This document shows positions 36,790 to 44,486 of a DNA stretch of 64,000 nt, one piece after another; the first letter of the stretch is position 1, and each line of letters opens with the position of its first letter. Origin of the DNA: Geomonas subterranea (lineage in GTDB: Bacteria > Desulfobacterota > Desulfuromonadia > Geobacterales > Geobacteraceae); NCBI RefSeq assembly GCF_019063845.1, contig NZ_CP077683.1:3278501-3342500 (forward strand), given 5' to 3'. A program made the translations under genes and the position numbers. Under the pieces are notes generated by a model, which was not told the DNA's origin, did not search any database, and was given only the letters and a program-made list of their open reading frames with translations.

Positions 36790-37017
36790 TCACTGATTGA
36801 CGGCCTCCTTGGCAACGTTTCTCTTGGCGGCCCTCGCGGCCTCTCGCTCCTCCCGCCTCTTCATCCAAGCGTTGAAAGACTGCTCCGTTGCAAAGACAGC
36901 GTGTTCGAGCTTCACCCACTTGAGGGGTAGGATACCTTTGTTGCGGCCACAGTAGAGGTAATTGGTGGTGAGGCCACTTCTTGCCGCCATCTGTGGTATC
37001 GAAAGTAAGTTCTTCAT
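36790..37017 (-). CDS. Small DNA-binding-like protein (75 aa)
   Basis: Starts MKNLLSIPQMAARSGLTTNY, which reads as a winged/MerR-like helix-turn-helix (IPQMAARSGLTTNYLYCGRNKG), followed by a basic C-terminal tail (KRREEREAARAAKRNVAKEA). The start at 37017 is chosen for AAGGAGTCTGGATC; the in-frame start at 37044 has none. Likely an excisionase or regulator of the element. It is transcribed with the upstream replication-like gene. Confidence 0.65.
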   Translation of the reverse strand: MKNLLSIPQMAARSGLTTNYLYCGRNKGILPLKWVKLEHAVFATEQSFNAWMKRREEREAARAAKRNVAKEAVNQ

Positions 37018-37092
37018 GATCCAGACTCCTTGTTTCCCCTTCACCAGGGGCTAGATTAATGTGGGCAGTTGAGGTGCCACCGCCCGGCTAGG

Positions 37093-37836
37093 TTAGACTT
37101 CCCATGCCCTTTTGGGGCCGTTGTAGCCGCTGGCAGATTCGTCAACCTCATCCTCCCACCGTCTACCAGTGAGCCAGTTGGCAGGATCGGGGATGTATCG
37201 GGTTCCCTCATCGAGGCCCGTCCAAACCGTGCCGTGTTGCAGGTGCACGGCATCAACGATGGCCTGACATAACCCCTCGTCCGGTTGGATTGCTGACCAT
37301 GCCTCCTCTGCCTGCTGTCGCTTTACCTTCTTTGGGTACACCTTCCAGAACCGAAGAAACCCTTCGACCGGCGCACGCGGGGTGCTTGTTGTTTTTCCCT
37401 TCTTCCCCTTTTTTACATCTTCCCTTTCTTGTTCGGGGACTGTTTTCGGGTCCGGCTTCGCGCCGTTTTCGGGTCCGTCTTCAGTGCCGTCTTCGGGTCC
37501 GCCGAATTGGTAGCGGTCGTAATTAGTGATGGTAATAAGAGAAGTTGCAGCTACGTTTTTCAGGGCCGTCTCTCTGGTGATCATCTCCCGTTCTTTAAGC
37601 TCGTTCAGGAAACGTTTTACCTTCCCTTCGCTCCAGAGCCATCTTGCAGCAAGGGCATCCTGCGAGTACCCGACTTGGCCCCGCTTTACCTTGACCGCGA
37701 TGCCCCGTCTGCGGATCATGCCCGACTTGTGGTTGGCGAGGAGAATCAAATCAACCCAAGCCTGCCCCCTTGTAAATGGTTCACTCCGCCAAAGGTCATG
37801 CTCCTGAAGCGACCTGTCCACCATTATCCAACCCAT
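37093..37836 (-). CDS. Replication-organiser-like protein (phage type)
   Basis: A 247-residue protein. The N-terminal 110 residues form a winged-helix-like region (DLWRSEPFTRGQAWVDLILLAN, WSEGKVKRFLNELKEREMI). A charged linker (GPEDGTEDGPENGAKPD) follows, and the C-terminal part (FWKVYPKKVKRQQAEEAW ... YIPDPANWLTGRRWEDE) is typical of phage replisome organisers and DnaT-like proteins that load helicase. It suggests that the element replicates after excision. It overlaps the preceding gene by 13 bases. Confidence 0.75.
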   Translation of the reverse strand: MGWIMVDRSLQEHDLWRSEPFTRGQAWVDLILLANHKSGMIRRRGIAVKVKRGQVGYSQDALAARWLWSEGKVKRFLNELKEREMITRETALKNVAATSLITITNYDRYQFGGPEDGTEDGPENGAKPDPKTVPEQEREDVKKGKKGKTTSTPRAPVEGFLRFWKVYPKKVKRQQAEEAWSAIQPDEGLCQAIVDAVHLQHGTVWTGLDEGTRYIPDPANWLTGRRWEDEVDESASGYNGPKRAWEV

Positions 37837-38090
37837 ACGCCCCCCTGCATCGCTTTACGAGCCTGCCTGTAGAGCCACGCACGGCAGGCGGCAAAACGTT
37901 TGACGGGTTGATGAAGGGCGCCAGTGGAATAGGCCAGGGCGATGTACTGGTGCTCCTCGCTCGCCTCGAAGGCGAAGCTAACCAGACTGTTGCCCGACTG
38001 ACGGTGGATGTTAGGGCGGGTCCCAGTACCCGCCATGATGGCGGCGGCTTGGTCGAGGTCGGTTGTCTGTAGTTGCTCTGTCGGTCTCAT
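37824..38090 (-). CDS. Hypothetical protein (88 aa), DUF5659-like
   Basis: Starts MRPTEQLQTTDLDQAAAIMA; the longer upstream frame crosses the AlpA-type gene and is not used. The core (GNSLVSFAFEASEEHQYIAL ... RFAACRAWLYRQARKAMQGG) resembles DUF5659, a small domain found in phage-related islands; the match is from memory and is tentative. It lies 10 bases downstream of the AlpA-type gene, and its 3' end overlaps the replication-organiser start. Confidence 0.55.
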   Translation of the reverse strand: MRPTEQLQTTDLDQAAAIMAGTGTRPNIHRQSGNSLVSFAFEASEEHQYIALAYSTGALHQPVKRFAACRAWLYRQARKAMQGGVWVG

Positions 38091-38100
38091 GCTGCCCCCC

Positions 38101-38361
38101 CTACGCCGCGTGGTCGGCTTCGGTGGTTGACCCGAACGCCTCAAGGCCGGCGATGTAGGCGGTAACATCGCTGAAGCGATACCTGACCGAGCGTCCGATC
38201 TTAACGAACTTCGGCCCCTGGCCTTTGAGGCGCCACTGCTCAACCGTCGATTTGGCCGCACCGAGCATAGCCTGTACCTCGGCCTGCCTCAGAAGACGAT
38301 CACCGTGAGGTTGTGCCGTTGCTGCGCGGGGGAGTTGAGTGACATTTGGGTTATTCTTCAT
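38101..38361 (-). CDS. AlpA/excisionase-type helix-turn-helix regulator
   Basis: An 86-residue protein. The HTH reads RLLRQAEVQAMLGAAKSTVE, then GPKFVKIGRSVRYRFSDVTAY, which is the MerR/AlpA (HTH_17) arrangement. GGAGGTTTACAAGA precedes the ATG at 38361. Proteins of this type act as recombination directionality factors or activate integrase expression. It heads the leftward operon of the element. Confidence 0.85.
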   Translation of the reverse strand: MKNNPNVTQLPRAATAQPHGDRLLRQAEVQAMLGAAKSTVEQWRLKGQGPKFVKIGRSVRYRFSDVTAYIAGLEAFGSTTEADHAA

Positions 38362-38476
38362 TCTTGTAAACCTCCGTAACGTGAACCTACTGAACATCAC
38401 ATAACAGTGCACAGTTGTGGATAGAACCACACAGTAGTTATTCAAGTCAAGTTACAGAGGCATTTTCTTTAAACGC

Positions 38477-38509
38477 AAAAAATCCGCGCCTACATAGTAA
38501 GTGCGGATT
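38477..38509 (-). terminator. Integrase terminator
   Basis: AATCCGC (38481-38487) pairs with GCGGATT (38503-38509); the minus strand continues GCGGATTTTTT. It lies just past the integrase stop. Confidence 0.75.
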
Positions 38510-38572
38510 CTTCAGATAGGATCAAGCTTTTTCCAGATACAAAGTTGTAAACAACTCACGATGCTAGAATTG

Positions 38573-39883
38573 TTAACGTGGGGCGGTGGCCTCCGATGGA
38601 TGCCTTTCATACGGGAACTTTGTATCCGCCTGCCGCTGCCGCCTCTTCTCCGCAAGGTTGATGACGCCCGGATTGGATTCTGCCGGGGTCGGTTGTTCAT
38701 AAGGGCTCCATGCGTGGGCCGCAAACATCAAGGTGTCCGTAACTCGCTGCATGAGGGGGCGGAGCTTTTCGACATTTTTGACCACGTACCCTGCGGTAAC
38801 ATCGTTGGTATTGGCCGCATGGTTCAGCAAACGCTTCAGTTCATAGTAGCCCACAACGCCGTCGATCGCGCTTGTATAAGACCGCCTCATGTCGTGCAGG
38901 GTGAACTTAACGCCCGTTTCGTCCATCACCTTGAGCATCTGCTTCCTCGGCTCGACTAGATGACCATGCTTCCCAGTCCCCGGAAAAACGAAATCGTTTT
39001 CACGCAGAGCCGCACGCCGCTGGAAGATTTGATAGATGAAGTCACTCATGGGGAGAGGCAAGGGCTTTCCGTTCTTGGTCTTGGTGAGGACAAAGGTTCG
39101 CTGCCCCATGTCTACGTCCGACCATGATAGTGATGCCGTCTCTGTGCGCCTAGCGCCAGTGAAGAGGAGCAACAAGAGGTAGTCTCGGATGGTCGGATTG
39201 TCCAGCCTGTTGACACTGGTGAGCCATTTGGGGAGATCGGCTTCCGCGACAATGCTGTCTCTCCGTTCGACCTTGAACCACTGGCGCGTGTTCGACAGTC
39301 GCTTGACGGGGTTCACGGGCAAGGTGTCATCCAAAAGTTCGTTGGCAAAATTGTAGACCAGTCGCAGGGTACGCATGGTGTTGTTTGCGGCGGCCTTTCC
39401 CTTCTGAGAAACCTTCAAGTGCCGTTGCGCCACCATGTCCTTAGTAATTTCCCCAATGGGCTTACTCATCCAGTCAGAGAGGTACAGCCTGAAAAGGTCG
39501 CGGTAGGTGGTGACAGTGCGCGGCTTCAACTCCTGCCGGGCCATGAAGTAGCTCTCAAGCATGTCCCCGAGGCTGACGCCTCGCTCCCGGTTCTGTGCTT
39601 TCTCGCGGTTGATGTCGATGCCTTTGTGTAGTTCCGAGAGGGCGTCTATGGCGGCGGCGCGTGCGTTCTCAGCGGTAAGGATGCCATGCTTGCCGAGCGT
39701 CACCCGTGTTAACTTCCCGTTCACGCGCTTCATCACGAAGTATGCCTTGCTCGTATGTGATACGCGGACGCCAAAACCTTTCAGGTCTGAATCCCAGTAG
39801 TCAACCTGCTGGCCTTTCTGCGCAAGCGGCAGTCCATCGACAGACCTCTTCCCGATCTTGATCTTCCCCTTTGCATCTGCCAT
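38573..39883 (-). CDS. int: Tyrosine-type integrase
   Basis: A 436-residue site-specific recombinase. The N-terminal arm-binding domain (GKIKIGKRSVDGLPLAQKGQ) is of the P4-type DUF4102 class, followed by a SAM-like core-binding domain. Catalytic residues are R in FTGARRTETASLSW, the H-x-x-R of LHDMRRSYTS and the nucleophilic Y in NDVTAGYVVKN. The ATG at 39883 is chosen because AAAGGGGGGCGGAC precedes it; an upstream frame runs through the attR arm repeats. It would cut at the tRNA-Asn 48-bp repeat. Confidence 0.95.
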   Translation of the reverse strand: MADAKGKIKIGKRSVDGLPLAQKGQQVDYWDSDLKGFGVRVSHTSKAYFVMKRVNGKLTRVTLGKHGILTAENARAAAIDALSELHKGIDINREKAQNRERGVSLGDMLESYFMARQELKPRTVTTYRDLFRLYLSDWMSKPIGEITKDMVAQRHLKVSQKGKAAANNTMRTLRLVYNFANELLDDTLPVNPVKRLSNTRQWFKVERRDSIVAEADLPKWLTSVNRLDNPTIRDYLLLLLFTGARRTETASLSWSDVDMGQRTFVLTKTKNGKPLPLPMSDFIYQIFQRRAALRENDFVFPGTGKHGHLVEPRKQMLKVMDETGVKFTLHDMRRSYTSAIDGVVGYYELKRLLNHAANTNDVTAGYVVKNVEKLRPLMQRVTDTLMFAAHAWSPYEQPTPAESNPGVINLAEKRRQRQADTKFPYERHPSEATAPR

Positions 39884-39916
39884 GTCCGCCCCCCTTTGAA
39901 TTGCCATCCTATCAAC

Positions 39917-39950
39917 AGGTAACACATAGGTAACACAATAAAGGTAACAC
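39917..39950. repeat. Candidate integrase arm sites, right
   Basis: AGGTAACAC at 39917, 39928 and 39942, upstream of the integrase start and inside attR. The first two share the 11-bp period seen at the left end. Confidence 0.65.
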
Positions 39951-40042
39951 GTCAATACAGCACACAACTACAACAGATATAAACACTTGATATTTCATAG
40001 GTCACAACACTCCACATCAACACACGCAATACAGACCCTCAA

Positions 40043-40090
40043 ACTGTTAATCCGTGTGTCGTAGGTTCGAGTCCTACCTCGGGAGCCAAA
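40043..40090 (+). repeat. attR, 48-bp direct repeat
   Basis: Copy of tRNA-Asn from ACTGTTAATCC through GGGAGCCAAA without the 5' half, so it is not a gene. It marks the host side of the insertion. Confidence 0.95.
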
Positions 40091-40095
40091 AATTC

Positions 40096-40125
40096 AAGGG
40101 TCACAGCGCAAGCTGCGACCCTTTT
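40096..40125 (+). terminator. Original host tRNA-Asn terminator
   Basis: AAGGGTCACAGC pairs with GCTGCGACCCTT and continues into T. It is now separated from the tRNA by the element. Confidence 0.8.
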
Positions 40126-40176
40126 TCATTTACTCCCTCCCCGGATGCTCCTTCCCCCTTCACGGCCCTTTTATTT

Positions 40177-40323
40177 TCAGTACCTGCGCTCGCCGTACCC
40201 GCCGCGGTCATCATAATGCCTGCCGCCGCGACCGTAGCCATCATCATGCCACCAGCACGGGCAACACCCCGACAGCAGCGTGACAAGGAGCAGCAGCCCC
40301 ACCGATATCCTTATCTTCTTCAT
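40177..40323 (-). CDS. Small lipoprotein (48 aa)
   Basis: Starts MKKIRISVGLLLLVTLLSGC, with lipobox LLSGC, then CPCWWHDDGYGRGGRHYDDR. The mature part is rich in glycine, arginine, histidine and tyrosine. AAGGAGAAATGATC places a ribosome site eight bases before this ATG, while the upstream ATG at 40329 is too close to it. Function unknown; small lipoproteins of this type are common near regulators. Confidence 0.7.
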   Translation of the reverse strand: MKKIRISVGLLLLVTLLSGCCPCWWHDDGYGRGGRHYDDRGGYGERRY

Positions 40324-40448
40324 GATCATTTCTCCTTCACTTCGGCACCCTTCGCAACCTCCATTGTAATCCAAATGACCAGGTTATTGACAATTTCCAG
40401 CCACCCCATCCCGCCCCATCCAAGCTGCATCACTTCACTCTCCACCGC

Positions 40449-40477
40449 TTGACATGCCGCGAGGCATGACCTATAGT
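40449..40477 (+). promoter_or_regulatory. TetR operon promoter with nested operator
   Basis: TTGACA (40449-40454), 17 bases and TATAGT (40472-40477). The spacer contains the palindrome CATGCCGCGAGGCATG (40453-40468), placing a TetR dimer site between -35 and -10, as expected for autorepression. Confidence 0.75.
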
Positions 40478-40514
40478 CAAATCTGACCATGAGTCAACTT
40501 TAAGGAGAACCGTG

Positions 40515-41150
40515 ATGAGCAGCGTCACAAAGCAGAATCCCCCCCCTGCCGACCGCCCCTCAGGACGCAGGGCGAAAAGGAGCGAGGAAACCAGGCAGCG
40601 GATCTTCCGGGCCGCGCTCGGCCTCTTCGCGGAGCGGGGGTTCAACGCTACCACCATAGAGGCGATCACCGCCGCCGCTGACGTGGGCAAGGGAACTTTT
40701 TTCAACTACTTCGAAAACAAGGAAAGCGTCCTGCTCGAATACCGGGAACTGCAGATGGAGCGGGTGGCGGAGTTCGTCACCGCGCACCGTGATTCGGACC
40801 GTCCGCTCGCGCCGCTTTTGCTGCAACTGGCACTGACGCTGACTGCTGAGCAGGAAAAAGGGCCCGGGCTGATCCAGAGCCTCATGACCGCCGTTTTCGG
40901 CAGCGAGACGGTCCAGAAGCGGATGGCGGAGGCGATGGAGGGCAACATCCGGCAGCTCTCGGCCCTCATGGCGCGGCGCCAGCAATCGGGGGAGATCCGC
41001 TGCGACCTCGATGCCTTCAGCATCGCTCAGTCGTTCCAGCGCATCATTTTCGGCACCATGATCACCTGGTCGCTCAACCCGGTCGATCCCCTGGAGGAGA
41101 ACCTTAAGAAGAGCATCCAGCTCTTCGTCGACGGGGCCCGCTCCACGTAG
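40515..41150 (+). CDS. TetR/AcrR-family transcriptional repressor
   Basis: A 211-residue repressor. The N-terminal HTH is AALGLFAERGFNATTIEAITAAADVGKGTFFNYF, shown in parts: AERGFNATTIEAITAAA and VGKGTFFNYF. The C-terminal domain binds an unknown ligand. AAGGAGAACCGTG places the start at ATG 40515. It heads an efflux operon, as CecR does before ybhGFSR in E. coli, and probably responds to a transported drug. Confidence 0.93.
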   Translation: MSSVTKQNPPPADRPSGRRAKRSEETRQRIFRAALGLFAERGFNATTIEAITAAADVGKGTFFNYFENKESVLLEYRELQMERVAEFVTAHRDSDRPLAPLLLQLALTLTAEQEKGPGLIQSLMTAVFGSETVQKRMAEAMEGNIRQLSALMARRQQSGEIRCDLDAFSIAQSFQRIIFGTMITWSLNPVDPLEENLKKSIQLFVDGARST

Positions 41151-41166
41151 CAACAAAGGACACGCC

Positions 41167-42504
41167 ATGATCACAAACGCCTTGAAACTGTTGACCGTAT
41201 CCCTCCTGCTGGCTCTGGCGGGGAGACAGGCGTGCGCCCAGGACTCCCCTCCCCTGGCGCTGTCGCTGGACCAGGCCATCACCCGCGGGCTGGAGACGAA
41301 CTTGAACGCGGTGCTGGCGAGATCCAGGGTGAACGAAGCGGAAGGGACGCGGGAACGCAGGGTGGCCGGTTACCTCCCGCACCTGCGCATCGAGACGCCG
41401 TTCGCCTGGCAGACCCGCAACCTGCGCGCCCAGGGGATCAGCCTCCCCAACTCCCCGGCCGTGGTCGGTCCCTTCACCAGCTATGACTTCCGCATCTACG
41501 GCGAGCAGAACATCCTCGACCTGCAGAGCTACCACGCCATCAGGGCGGCCGAACAGGAGAAAAAGGCGCGGCTCGACGACTACCTGGATGCGCGCGGCGA
41601 GGTGATCCGGCTGGTCACGGTGCAGTACCTGAATGCCGCCTACGCCGAGGCCCGGGTGGCGACGGCGCGAAGCCGGGTGCAGACCTCGGAGGCCCTGGAG
41701 AAACTGGCCCGGGACCAGCGCGCGGCCGGGGTGGCCGACGGCCTGGACGTGCTGCGCGCCCAGGTGCAGCTTGCCAACGACCGCCAGAACCTCCAGGTGA
41801 CCGGGAACAACGCGCAACTCGCCCTGCTCGCCCTGGCCCGCAGCGTCGGCATCGACCTGGGCACCCCCATCACCCTCACCGACAAGCTCGCCTTCAAGCC
41901 CCTGGAACCGCCGCGGATCGAGCAGGGGATCGAGGCCGCGCTGGAAAGCCGCCCCGACTACCGCTCGCTCTTTTCCCAGCGCGCCTCCCTGGAGGAGCTG
42001 GTGAAGGCCTCCCGCTCGCGCTACCTCCCGAAGATCGTGGTGAGCGGCAACTACGGCACCAGCGGCCAGGAGGTGAGCAGCCTCGATCCGAGCGGGATGC
42101 TGCAGGTCAACATGGTGCTGAACCTGTTCGACTACGACCGCAAGGGTGAGCGCCTGGAACTGGAGAGCCGCCTCGAGCGCAACGCCCGGCAGGTGGCCGA
42201 CCTGAAACTCGGGGTGGAGCAGGACATCCGCGCGGCCCTGTTGACTCTGGCTTCCGCGACTGACCAGGTGGCCACCGCGCGGGAAGGGGCGCAGCTCGCC
42301 GAGCGCGAACTGCAGTACGCCGGCGACCGCTTCAGAAACGGGGTCGCCAACAACATCGAGGTGGTCACGGCGCAGGAAGCGCTGGCGCGGGCTCGCGACA
42401 ACGAGCTCAACGCGCTGGCGCAGCACGCCGAGGCGAAGATAGCGCTCGCCCGCGCCTTGGGCGACACGGAAAAGGTGTACCGGCTGTTCCTGGGCATCGA
42501 ATAA
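41167..42504 (+). CDS. TolC-family outer membrane efflux protein
   Basis: A 445-residue protein with an N-terminal signal peptide (LLTVSLLLALAGRQACAQ) and two outer-membrane-efflux repeats, each helix-rich: LDQAITRGLETNLNAVLAR in the first, LAERELQYAGDRFRNGVANN in the second. A YIEVVTAQ-like element (NNIEVVTAQEAL) is typical of TolC. It forms the trimeric channel for the tripartite pump coded next. It follows tetR by 16 bases. Confidence 0.95.
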   Translation: MITNALKLLTVSLLLALAGRQACAQDSPPLALSLDQAITRGLETNLNAVLARSRVNEAEGTRERRVAGYLPHLRIETPFAWQTRNLRAQGISLPNSPAVVGPFTSYDFRIYGEQNILDLQSYHAIRAAEQEKKARLDDYLDARGEVIRLVTVQYLNAAYAEARVATARSRVQTSEALEKLARDQRAAGVADGLDVLRAQVQLANDRQNLQVTGNNAQLALLALARSVGIDLGTPITLTDKLAFKPLEPPRIEQGIEAALESRPDYRSLFSQRASLEELVKASRSRYLPKIVVSGNYGTSGQEVSSLDPSGMLQVNMVLNLFDYDRKGERLELESRLERNARQVADLKLGVEQDIRAALLTLASATDQVATAREGAQLAERELQYAGDRFRNGVANNIEVVTAQEALARARDNELNALAQHAEAKIALARALGDTEKVYRLFLGIE

Positions 42505-42523
42505 CTGCGAGGTCACGCACGCC

Positions 42524-43522
42524 ATGAAAAGAAAACTGATCCCGATCATCCTGCTGGTCGCCGTCGCAGCCGGCGCCGGATACTTCTTCACCCACCGCGC
42601 CGCTAAGGATGCCGGCGCCACTTCGGTGACGCTCTCCGGGAACATCGAGGCGCACGAGAGTGTGCTCGGGTTCAAGGTTCCCGGTCGCCTGACGGAACTG
42701 CCGGTCGAGGAGGGGGAGCTGGTCAAGGCGGGAGACATCCTGGCAAGGCTCGACCAGAGCGATTACCGGCAGCAGGTGCAGATCGACGAGGCGGGCGTGG
42801 GGACACGCCAGGCGGAGCTTGGGCTCGCCACTGCCGGGAGCCGTCCACAGGAGAAGAAGGCGGCGCACCAGTCGGTCTTGGACGCCCAGGCGGACTACGA
42901 GCTGAAAAAGCACGACCTGCAGCGCTACCAGGCCCTCTACGAGAAGGACGAGGTGTCGGCGCAGGTGCGTGACACGGCCTCCGCCGCGCTGAAGCGAAGC
43001 CAGGCGGCCCTGGAGCGGGCGAAGCAGAACTACGACCAGGTGCTGGAGGGGGTGCGCAAGGAGCAGGTGGAGATCAATCGCGCCGCGGTCCGGTCGGCGC
43101 GCCAGGCGCTGGAACTCTCCCGGATCAAGCTCTCCTACACCACCCTCCAGGCCCCCATCTCCGGGGTGGTGCTGGTGCGCCAGGCCGAACTGGGCGAGGT
43201 GCTCGCCGCCGGGGCGCCGGTGGTGACCATCGCGGACCTCGACCACCTCTGGATGCGCGGCTACCTGAGCGAGACCGACCTCGGGAGGGTGAAGCTCGGC
43301 CAGGTCGCCACGGTCAAGACCGACACCTATCCCGGCAAGTCCTACCGGGGACGGGTCTCCTTCATCTCGTCCCAGGCCGAGTTCACCCCCAAGTCGGTCG
43401 AGACTCACAAGGAGCGGGTGACCCTCGTGTACCGCATCAAGATCGAACTCGAGAACCCGGGGCACGAGCTGAAACCGGGGATGCCGGCGGATGCGACCTT
43501 CTCCGTGGCGCCGGCCAGGTAA
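42524..43522 (+). CDS. HlyD/YbhG-type membrane fusion protein
   Basis: A 332-residue periplasmic adaptor. One N-terminal TM anchor (LIPIILLVAVAAGAGYFF) is followed by a lipoyl-like half (GNIEAHESVLGFKVPGRLTE), a long coiled-coil hairpin (about 100-190) and the second lipoyl half with beta-barrel (TLQAPISGVVLVRQAELGEV). It joins the ABC-2 transporter to the TolC channel. Similarity of order to E. coli ybhG is clear. Confidence 0.93.
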   Translation: MKRKLIPIILLVAVAAGAGYFFTHRAAKDAGATSVTLSGNIEAHESVLGFKVPGRLTELPVEEGELVKAGDILARLDQSDYRQQVQIDEAGVGTRQAELGLATAGSRPQEKKAAHQSVLDAQADYELKKHDLQRYQALYEKDEVSAQVRDTASAALKRSQAALERAKQNYDQVLEGVRKEQVEINRAAVRSARQALELSRIKLSYTTLQAPISGVVLVRQAELGEVLAAGAPVVTIADLDHLWMRGYLSETDLGRVKLGQVATVKTDTYPGKSYRGRVSFISSQAEFTPKSVETHKERVTLVYRIKIELENPGHELKPGMPADATFSVAPAR

Positions 43523-43523
43523 C

Positions 43524-44486
43524 ATGAGCGGCGGGGAGAACACCATAGAGCTCACCGGGCTCACCAAGTCCTTTCCGGGGGTGCGGGCCGTGGACCGGCT
43601 GAGCTTCGCCGTCCGGCGCGGCGAGATCTTCGGGCTGGTCGGCCCGGACGGCGCCGGCAAGACCACCACCATGCGCATGCTGGCGGGAGTACTCCCCCCC
43701 GACGAGGGAAACGCCACCGTGGCCGGCTACGACCTGCGCCGCGACGCCGAGCGCGCCAAGCACCACATAAGCTATATGCCGCAGCGCTTCGGGCTTTACG
43801 AGGAGCTGACCGTGGACGAGAACATCCGCTTCTACGCGGACCTCTTCGGGGTGCCGCGCCGGGAGCGGGAGGAGCGCTCCGTGGAACTGCTGCAGGCGGC
43901 CGGGATGGCGGAGTTCCGCTCCCGCCTCGCCGGGAAACTCTCCGGCGGGATGAAGCAGAAACTGGGGCTTGTCTGCGCGCTGATCCACACCCCGGAGGTG
44001 CTCCTGCTGGACGAGCCGACCAACGGGGTCGACCCGGTGTCGCGGCGCGACTTCTGGCGCATCCTCTACACGCTTTTGGACCAGGGCGTTACCATCCTCA
44101 CCACCACGGCCTACCTGGACGAGGCCGAGCGGTGCCACCGCGTGGCGCTCCTGCACGAGGGGCGCATGCTCTTTTGCGACACCCCCGCCAACCTGAAGGG
44201 CTCGCTTCCCGGCGCCGTCTTATCCATCGTCTGCGCCGAACCGCGCCCGCTCCGGGACCTGTTAGCCGGGATGGAGGGGATCTCCACCGTCATGATCGTG
44301 GGGGACGGCCTGCACCTGGTGGTCAGCGACCCGCAGCGCATGATCCCGGAACTGCGCACCCGCATCGCCGCGGCCGGAATATCCTGCGACGCCATCGAGC
44401 AGGTCCCCCCCTCCATCGAGGACCTCTTCGTCGAGGCGGTGCAGCGCGAACAGGCCGGACCGGCCAACCAGGGGGGCGGGCGATGA
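43524..44486 (+). CDS. ABC transporter ATP-binding protein (first of two)
   Basis: A 320-residue ATPase. Walker A is GPDGAGKTTTMRML, the signature is LSGGMKQKLGL and Walker B is LLLDEPTNGVDP. The ATG at 43524 follows the adaptor stop directly. In E. coli YbhF the two nucleotide-binding domains are one chain; here they are separate genes with a four-base overlap. The C-terminal regulatory domain (about 230-310) is the DrrA-type extension. Confidence 0.94.
   Translation: MSGGENTIELTGLTKSFPGVRAVDRLSFAVRRGEIFGLVGPDGAGKTTTMRMLAGVLPPDEGNATVAGYDLRRDAERAKHHISYMPQRFGLYEELTVDENIRFYADLFGVPRREREERSVELLQAAGMAEFRSRLAGKLSGGMKQKLGLVCALIHTPEVLLLDEPTNGVDPVSRRDFWRILYTLLDQGVTILTTTAYLDEAERCHRVALLHEGRMLFCDTPANLKGSLPGAVLSIVCAEPRPLRDLLAGMEGISTVMIVGDGLHLVVSDPQRMIPELRTRIAAAGISCDAIEQVPPSIEDLFVEAVQREQAGPANQGGGR

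Larger units (their letters stand above)
32788..40090. mobile_element. Integrated genetic element in tRNA-Asn
   Basis: A 7.3-kb insertion bounded by a perfect 48-bp direct repeat, namely the 3' half of tRNA-Asn. It contains a tyrosine integrase next to the right end, an AlpA-type regulator, a replication-organiser-like gene and several small genes on the minus strand, plus plus-strand cargo at the left. No capsid, portal, terminase, relaxase or conjugation gene is present, so it is smaller than a typical prophage or ICE. It may be a phage-inducible satellite or a mobilisable island. Base composition of the cargo is clearly AT-richer than the host. Confidence 0.92.

Noticed and set aside
40043-40090. 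Second tRNA-Asn gene
   Set aside because: Only the 3' half exists; no 5' acceptor arm or D-arm. It is the attR copy.
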